From positions 31,846 to 95,845 of the forward strand of contig JBKEDD010000062.1 of the NCBI GenBank assembly GCA_047975215.1: DNA of 64,000 nt, read 5' to 3'. Below are positions 59,909 through 64,000 of this stretch, in pieces (within the stretch, counting starts at the first letter, position 1; every line of letters starts with the position of its first letter). This DNA comes from JAGRMG01 sp047975215. Lineage in GTDB: Bacteria > Pseudomonadota > Alphaproteobacteria > Rhodobacterales > Rhodobacteraceae. The notes under the pieces are model-generated. The model did not search any database, was not told the DNA's origin, and saw nothing but the letters and a program-made list of their open reading frames with translations. A program made the position numbers and the translations under genes.

Positions 59909-61201
59909 ATGGCCAACGTCGTCGTTGTCGGCGCCCAGTGGGGCGACGAGGGGAAGGGCAAGATCGTGGACTGGCTCAGCGAACGCGCCGACGTGATCGC
60001 GCGCTTCCAGGGCGGTCACAATGCCGGGCATACGCTGGTCATCGACGGCGTGACCTTCAAGCTGCATGCCCTGCCCTCGGGCGTGGTGCGCGGCGGCAAG
60101 CTGAGCGTGATAGGCAACGGCGTCGTGCTGGACCCCTGGCACCTGCTGGCCGAGATCGACGCGATTCGCGCGCAGGGCGTGTCCATCACCCCGCAAACCC
60201 TGATGATCGCCGAAAATACGCCCCTGATCCTGCCGATTCACGGTGAACTGGACCGCGCCCGCGAAGCGGCAGTGAGTGTCGCAAGGATCGGCACCACCGG
60301 GCGCGGCATCGGTCCGGCCTACGAAGACAAGGTTGGCCGCCGGTCGATCCGGGTTGCCGATCTGGCCGATGCGGCGACGCTTGAGATGCGGGTGGACCGC
60401 GTGCTTGCCCATCATGACGCGCTGCGCCGCGGGCTGGGGCTGGAGCCCGTTGACCGCGAAGCCCTGATCGCGCGGTTGCAGGACATCGCGCCGAAGATCC
60501 TGGAATACGCAGCCCCGGTCTGGAAGGTGATGAGCGAGAAGCGCAAGGCGGGCAAGCGCATCCTGTTCGAGGGCGCGCAGGGCGCGTTGCTGGATATCGA
60601 CTTTGGCACCTACCCGTTCGTCACCTCGTCGAACGTGATTGCCGGGCAGGCCGCCACGGGCACCGGCATCGGGCCCGGTGCCATCGACTTCGTTCTCGGC
60701 ATCGTGAAGGCTTACACGACCCGGGTGGGCGAAGGCCCTTTTCCGACCGAACTGGATGATGGGGACGGCGAAAGGCTGGGGCAGCGCGGCGACGAGTTCG
60801 GCACCACCACCGGGCGCAAGCGGCGCTGCGGCTGGTTCGATGCGGTGCTGGTGCGCCAGACCTGCGCCACGTCCGGGGTCAACGGCATCGCGCTGACCAA
60901 GCTCGACGTGCTGGACGGGTTCGAGACGCTGAAAATCTGCACCGGCTACGATCTGGACGGGCAGCGTATCGACCATCTGCCAACCGCGGCCGAGCAGCAG
61001 GCGCGTTGCGTGCCGATCTACGAAGAACTGCCGGGATGGTCGGAATCGACCGAAGGCGCGCGATCCTGGGCCGATCTGCCCGCCAACGCCATCAAGTATG
61101 TGCGCCGGGTCGAGGAACTGATCGACTGCCCGGTGGCGATGCTGTCCACTTCGCCCGAACGCGAGGACACCATCCTTGTCACCGACCCGTTTGCCGACTG
61201 A
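59909..61201 (+). CDS. purA: Adenylosuccinate synthetase
   Basis: 430 residues. PurA joins IMP and aspartate with GTP in AMP synthesis. The N-terminal GAQWGDEGKGKIVDWLSE, GGHNAGHT, GTTGRGIGPAYEDK, GAQGALLDIDFGTYPFVTSS and GTTTGRKRRCGWFDAV are the conserved blocks. AAAGGA lies about 7 nt before the ATG. The DUF2842 gene overlaps its stop by one nt. Confidence 0.98.
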   Translation: MANVVVVGAQWGDEGKGKIVDWLSERADVIARFQGGHNAGHTLVIDGVTFKLHALPSGVVRGGKLSVIGNGVVLDPWHLLAEIDAIRAQGVSITPQTLMIAENTPLILPIHGELDRAREAAVSVARIGTTGRGIGPAYEDKVGRRSIRVADLADAATLEMRVDRVLAHHDALRRGLGLEPVDREALIARLQDIAPKILEYAAPVWKVMSEKRKAGKRILFEGAQGALLDIDFGTYPFVTSSNVIAGQAATGTGIGPGAIDFVLGIVKAYTTRVGEGPFPTELDDGDGERLGQRGDEFGTTTGRKRRCGWFDAVLVRQTCATSGVNGIALTKLDVLDGFETLKICTGYDLDGQRIDHLPTAAEQQARCVPIYEELPGWSESTEGARSWADLPANAIKYVRRVEELIDCPVAMLSTSPEREDTILVTDPFAD

Positions 61202-61440
61202 TGCCGGGCAAACGCGGACTTTCCTACAAGGCGCGCCGGCGCTGGTCGCTGGTGATCCTGCTTATCGGGCTGCCGGCCTATGTCGTGGTGGCGGTGAGTG
61301 CGGTGAACTGGCTCGACCGGCCTTCGATCCTGATCGAACTGGCGGTCTATGTGGGCCTGGGATTCTTGTGGATCCTGCCGTTCAGGTTCGTGTTCCGCGG
61401 TATCGGCCAGGCCGATCCGGACCGCGAAGGCAGGGGCTGA
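61201..61440 (+). CDS. DUF2842 family small membrane protein
   Basis: 79 residues. MPGKRGLSYKARRRWSLVIL starts with a basic region, followed by two hydrophobic helices (about 16-37 and 44-66) and a short polar end GIGQADP. This layout and the SYKARRRW start match DUF2842, a family seen in alphaproteobacteria. The start overlaps the purA stop (TGATG), so translation is coupled. The function is unknown. Confidence 0.82.
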   Translation: MPGKRGLSYKARRRWSLVILLIGLPAYVVVAVSAVNWLDRPSILIELAVYVGLGFLWILPFRFVFRGIGQADPDREGRG

Positions 61441-61456
61441 GCCGGCCTTTGCCGGC
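61441..61456 (+). terminator. Short hairpin after the DUF2842 gene
   Basis: GCCGGC (61441-61446) and GCCGGC (61451-61456) form a 6-bp stem with a CTTT loop directly after the stop codon. It is short and has no T-tract, so termination is only possible. Confidence 0.4.
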
Positions 61457-61692
61457 CCCCGCATCGGGATGGCCGGGCAGCAGGGAACCCGCCGCCTGAG
61501 ACGCATGTTGGCGGGCCGTCCCGCCCTGACGCGCCGCGCCATGCCGCGCCCCCCGTCAAGTTTTGCTGACGCGCCGCGCGATTGCCGCTATTGTCGCCCT
61601 GCCGCCGGGCCCGCGGGCGCGGCGCGGTATTTCATTAGGGATGTTTCGCTCGTTGCGGCGGCGGATCGAAATTCAATCGGGGGGTTGATAGG

Positions 61693-64000
61693 ATGGTTTG
61701 GACCGGCACGATACTGAACTCATCGGCAGAGATGTTCGAGGGTGTCGAAGGCTATTTCGGCGTGCGGAGCTTTTCGACCGGCGGCAGCATTCCGACGGTC
61801 GTCGATGCGGTCACCTCGACCCAGGTGATCTTCCGCGCACCCAACTACCTGGGCAGGATCAGCTTTTTCGGCACCGATCTTGCGGTCGGCACGACAACCC
61901 TGCCCATCGGAACCTCGTTTCCGGTGTTCACCTCGGGGACGATCACCGGCATCGAGGTGTTCTTCAACTACACGCTGTCGCGCGCCATCGACGCCGGCAT
62001 AAGCGACCCGAGCCTGTATCTGCCGAGCCTGCTTGAGCCGAGTGCGACGCTGACGTTGCCCAATGTTTCGGCCGCCGCGCTGAGCGAGGCGGTCATGCAA
62101 AGCTATGCGGCGCGTTCCAGCGTCCCGCTGGGCGCTTTCTTCAGTCAGGACGGCCACCATTATACCGGGACTGACGGGGTCAACCTGATCGCCGGATTCG
62201 ACAATGACGATCTGCTGATCGGCGGTGGCGGCAACGACATCCTGCAAGGCAATGGCGGCAACGACACGCTCGATGGCGGGCCCGGAACCGACGGGCTGAG
62301 CGGCGGTGCCGGTTCCGATCTCTATCTGCCCGGCCCACCGGCGCCCGGTGTGCCGGTCGGCGACTCGATCAGCGATGACGGCACCGCACCCGGAGAGATC
62401 GACACGCTGTCCTATGCCAACGCCACCGGGCCGGTGACGGTCGATCTGAACTTCTTCGACGGCGACCAGAGCGCGGGCTGGGCGAAGGGCGCCGTCATCG
62501 GCGGCATCGAACAGGTCATCGGGTCCGCGTTCAGCGACGTGCTGCACGGATCGTCCACGCCCGGTGCCGAGGCCGACACGCTGATCGGCGGGGCGGGCGA
62601 CGACACACTGATGGGATATGACGGCAGCGACCTGCTCGAGGGCGGGGCGGGCTTTGACGTGCTGGTGGGGGGGCAAAACGGCGGCATCATGGGCCCCGGC
62701 CCCGGAGACGCTGCCCGATACGCGGCCTCAAGCACGCAGGTCCAGCTGTTCTTTCCCGGCGACGGTTCGGTTCGCGTGGCCGCGCCCGGCGCCGGGATCG
62801 ACAGCCTGTTCGGGGTCGAGTTCCTTGCCCTGAGCGACGGCGTGTTCGACATTCGGTCCCTTGCGCCGTCCAGCCGCAACCTGGTGATCGGCGACGAAAG
62901 CGACGAACGGCGCGAAGGCGGCACCGGGGCGGACATGATCTTTGGCCGCGGCGGCAACGACACCCTGATCGGCGGCGGGGGCGATGACGTTCTGGAAGGT
63001 GGCAAAGGCGACGACCGGATCGCCGGCAGCGCGGGCGACGACACCATCTTTGGCGGTGACGGGGCCGATGTCGTGGTGCTGACCGAAGGGATGGGGCGCG
63101 ACGTGTTCGCCGATTTCGTGCCGGGCACCGACGGGTTCGATCTTGTTGCGTTGCCCGCCGCGCTTGCGGCGTCGATCGAGAACGTTGCGGGCGCCGACGA
63201 TCGCACCTTGCGCCTGTCCGATGGCGGCGAACTGGTCTTTGCCGGGTTGCCGGGTAACTTCCTTCCCGAAGGCGGCATTACGCTCGCGGGCACCGCGATC
63301 GAAGGCGGCAGCCTGCGCGCGGACGTATCGGCGCTGACCGACCGGGACGGCCTTGGTGCGTTCAGCTACCAATGGTTGCGCGACGGTAGCGCGATCGACG
63401 GCGCGACCGGCGACAGCCATGCGCTGGGGAAGGACGATGTGGGCGCCCGAATCTCGGTGCGGGTCAGCTATGTCGACGGCTTCTTCACCGGCGAGCAGGT
63501 AAGCAGCGCCGCATCGGGCCCGGTGGCGCCGGAGGTTCTGACCCCCGCGGGCACCGCGGGCGACGATGTTCTGGAAGGTGGTGAAGGCGCCGACCTTCTG
63601 GAAGGTCTGGATGGCGCCGACCGTCTGCTGGGCATGGGCGGCGACGACACGCTGGAGGGCGGCGACGGGCCGGACACGATCAACGGCGGCGATGGCGACG
63701 ACCTGATCCGCGGCGGCGAGACAGATGCCGACAAGCGCGACGTGATCTATGGCGGCGCCGGCAACGACAGCATCGACGGCGGGTATGGCAACGACCTGAT
63801 CTATGGCCAGGGCGGCAACGACACCATCGCGGGCGGCTTTGGTGCCGACGAGTTGCAGGGCCAGGACGGGAACGACGTGATCACGGGTTCGGCCTTCGGT
63901 GACATCGTGTTCGGCAATGCGGGCGACGACTTCGTCAATGGCGGCTTCGGGCACGACCTGATCAACGGCGGCAGCGGGGCGGACAAGTTCTTTCATGTCG
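61693..64000 (+). CDS. RTX calcium-binding secreted protein, 5' part (runs off the right edge)
   Basis: About 769 residues visible, open at the right edge. No Sec signal peptide; the start MVWTGTILNSSAEMF and an N-terminal domain of about 155 residues with no recognised family are followed by RTX nonapeptide repeats in four blocks (about residues 165-215, 275-330, 395-460 and 620-769), the consensus being GGxGxDxLx. An Ig-like domain (about 530-610; SYQWLRDGSAIDGATGD) sits between blocks 3 and 4. Such proteins are usually exported by type I secretion through a C-terminal signal, which lies beyond the edge. Function is unknown; surface adhesion or a secreted enzyme are possible. Confidence 0.85.
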   Translation, partial: MVWTGTILNSSAEMFEGVEGYFGVRSFSTGGSIPTVVDAVTSTQVIFRAPNYLGRISFFGTDLAVGTTTLPIGTSFPVFTSGTITGIEVFFNYTLSRAIDAGISDPSLYLPSLLEPSATLTLPNVSAAALSEAVMQSYAARSSVPLGAFFSQDGHHYTGTDGVNLIAGFDNDDLLIGGGGNDILQGNGGNDTLDGGPGTDGLSGGAGSDLYLPGPPAPGVPVGDSISDDGTAPGEIDTLSYANATGPVTVDLNFFDGDQSAGWAKGAVIGGIEQVIGSAFSDVLHGSSTPGAEADTLIGGAGDDTLMGYDGSDLLEGGAGFDVLVGGQNGGIMGPGPGDAARYAASSTQVQLFFPGDGSVRVAAPGAGIDSLFGVEFLALSDGVFDIRSLAPSSRNLVIGDESDERREGGTGADMIFGRGGNDTLIGGGGDDVLEGGKGDDRIAGSAGDDTIFGGDGADVVVLTEGMGRDVFADFVPGTDGFDLVALPAALAASIENVAGADDRTLRLSDGGELVFAGLPGNFLPEGGITLAGTAIEGGSLRADVSALTDRDGLGAFSYQWLRDGSAIDGATGDSHALGKDDVGARISVRVSYVDGFFTGEQVSSAASGPVAPEVLTPAGTAGDDVLEGGEGADLLEGLDGADRLLGMGGDDTLEGGDGPDTINGGDGDDLIRGGETDADKRDVIYGGAGNDSIDGGYGNDLIYGQGGNDTIAGGFGADELQGQDGNDVITGSAFGDIVFGNAGDDFVNGGFGHDLINGGSGADKFFHV
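63548..64000 (+). repeat. Tandem RTX nonapeptide repeats, block 4
   Basis: About 15 copies of a roughly 27-nt repeat coding for GGxGxDxLx-type nonapeptides (for example GGDGDDLIRGG and GGFGADELQG). It continues beyond the edge. These bind Ca2+ as a parallel beta-roll after secretion. Confidence 0.85.

Noticed and set aside
61698..62036. A 112-codon open frame inside the RTX gene start
   Set aside because: It is in another frame from the 61693 start that gives a long RTX protein, and shows no family features.
62728..63996. A minus-strand open frame of 422 codons with repeated Val/Ala-rich units
   Set aside because: It is only the reverse reading of the RTX repeat DNA, whose periodicity keeps other frames open.

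Overview
The window is chromosomal DNA of a high-GC alphaproteobacterium, most likely a marine Rhodobacteraceae (Roseobacter-group) species. The evidence is the strong GC bias, the glyQ-DUF6446-glyS order, class I lysyl-tRNA synthetase, a 44-residue aa3 oxidase subunit IV, small Rhodobacteraceae families (DUF6446, DUF6173, DUF2842, DUF2244, DUF1244), and genes for sulfolactate, D-glutamate and possibly DMSP-type metabolism. I see no tRNA, rRNA, CRISPR array, transposase or phage gene. Apart from accessory catabolic clusters at the left end, this is core chromosome.

Left end (1-8.6 kb): a minus-strand operon for 3-sulfolactate breakdown (suyA, suyB, slcC, comC, then a TTT-type solute-binding protein, continuing past the left edge). 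It is divergent from a GntR/UTRA regulator, with a long AT-rich palindrome between them. Next is a plus-strand dgcN-dgcA-D-amino-acid-aminotransferase operon predicted to recycle D-amino acids into L-glutamate metabolism.

8.6-25.8 kb: a secreted pseudoprotease, glyQ/glyS with a small membrane protein between them, a PPDK-like PEP enzyme, a SleB-type wall hydrolase, and a compact minus-strand operon pyrB - two unknown membrane proteins - catalytically dead pyrC' - plsY. Divergent from pyrB lie a uracil-DNA glycosylase-like protein, a phosphoesterase, a LysE exporter and moaB.

25.9-40.9 kb: an RND efflux pair, a Nudix hydrolase, a DsbD-N-like secreted protein, algH, Sua5-type tRNA modification enzyme, a DmdC-type acyl-CoA dehydrogenase with an MBL hydrolase, a membrane GDPD phosphodiesterase overlapping a phospholipase A2-like secreted protein, a tiny cytochrome oxidase subunit IV, a lipoprotein that may have a permuted papain-like fold, and a TerB-like protein.

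41-57 kb: lysK, folB (fused to a kinase-like domain), folP, glmM, a PEBP-like secreted protein, ilvC divergent from two coupled Lrp regulators, a class V aminotransferase, a UbiH-type hydroxylase, a nucleotidase, an FCD-GntR regulator, a glycosyltransferase with an N-terminal MshEN-like domain, and carA divergent from a YqeY protein.

57-64 kb: ctaD with a perfect FNR-type box upstream, a HIT protein, purA-DUF2842, and the first ~770 residues of an RTX protein that runs off the right edge. The most interesting items are the two-dehydrogenase sulfolactate racemising system, the MshEN-glycosyltransferase, the PLA2-like/GDPD overlap, the FolB-kinase-like fusion, and two degenerate enzymes (pseudoprotease and PyrC').
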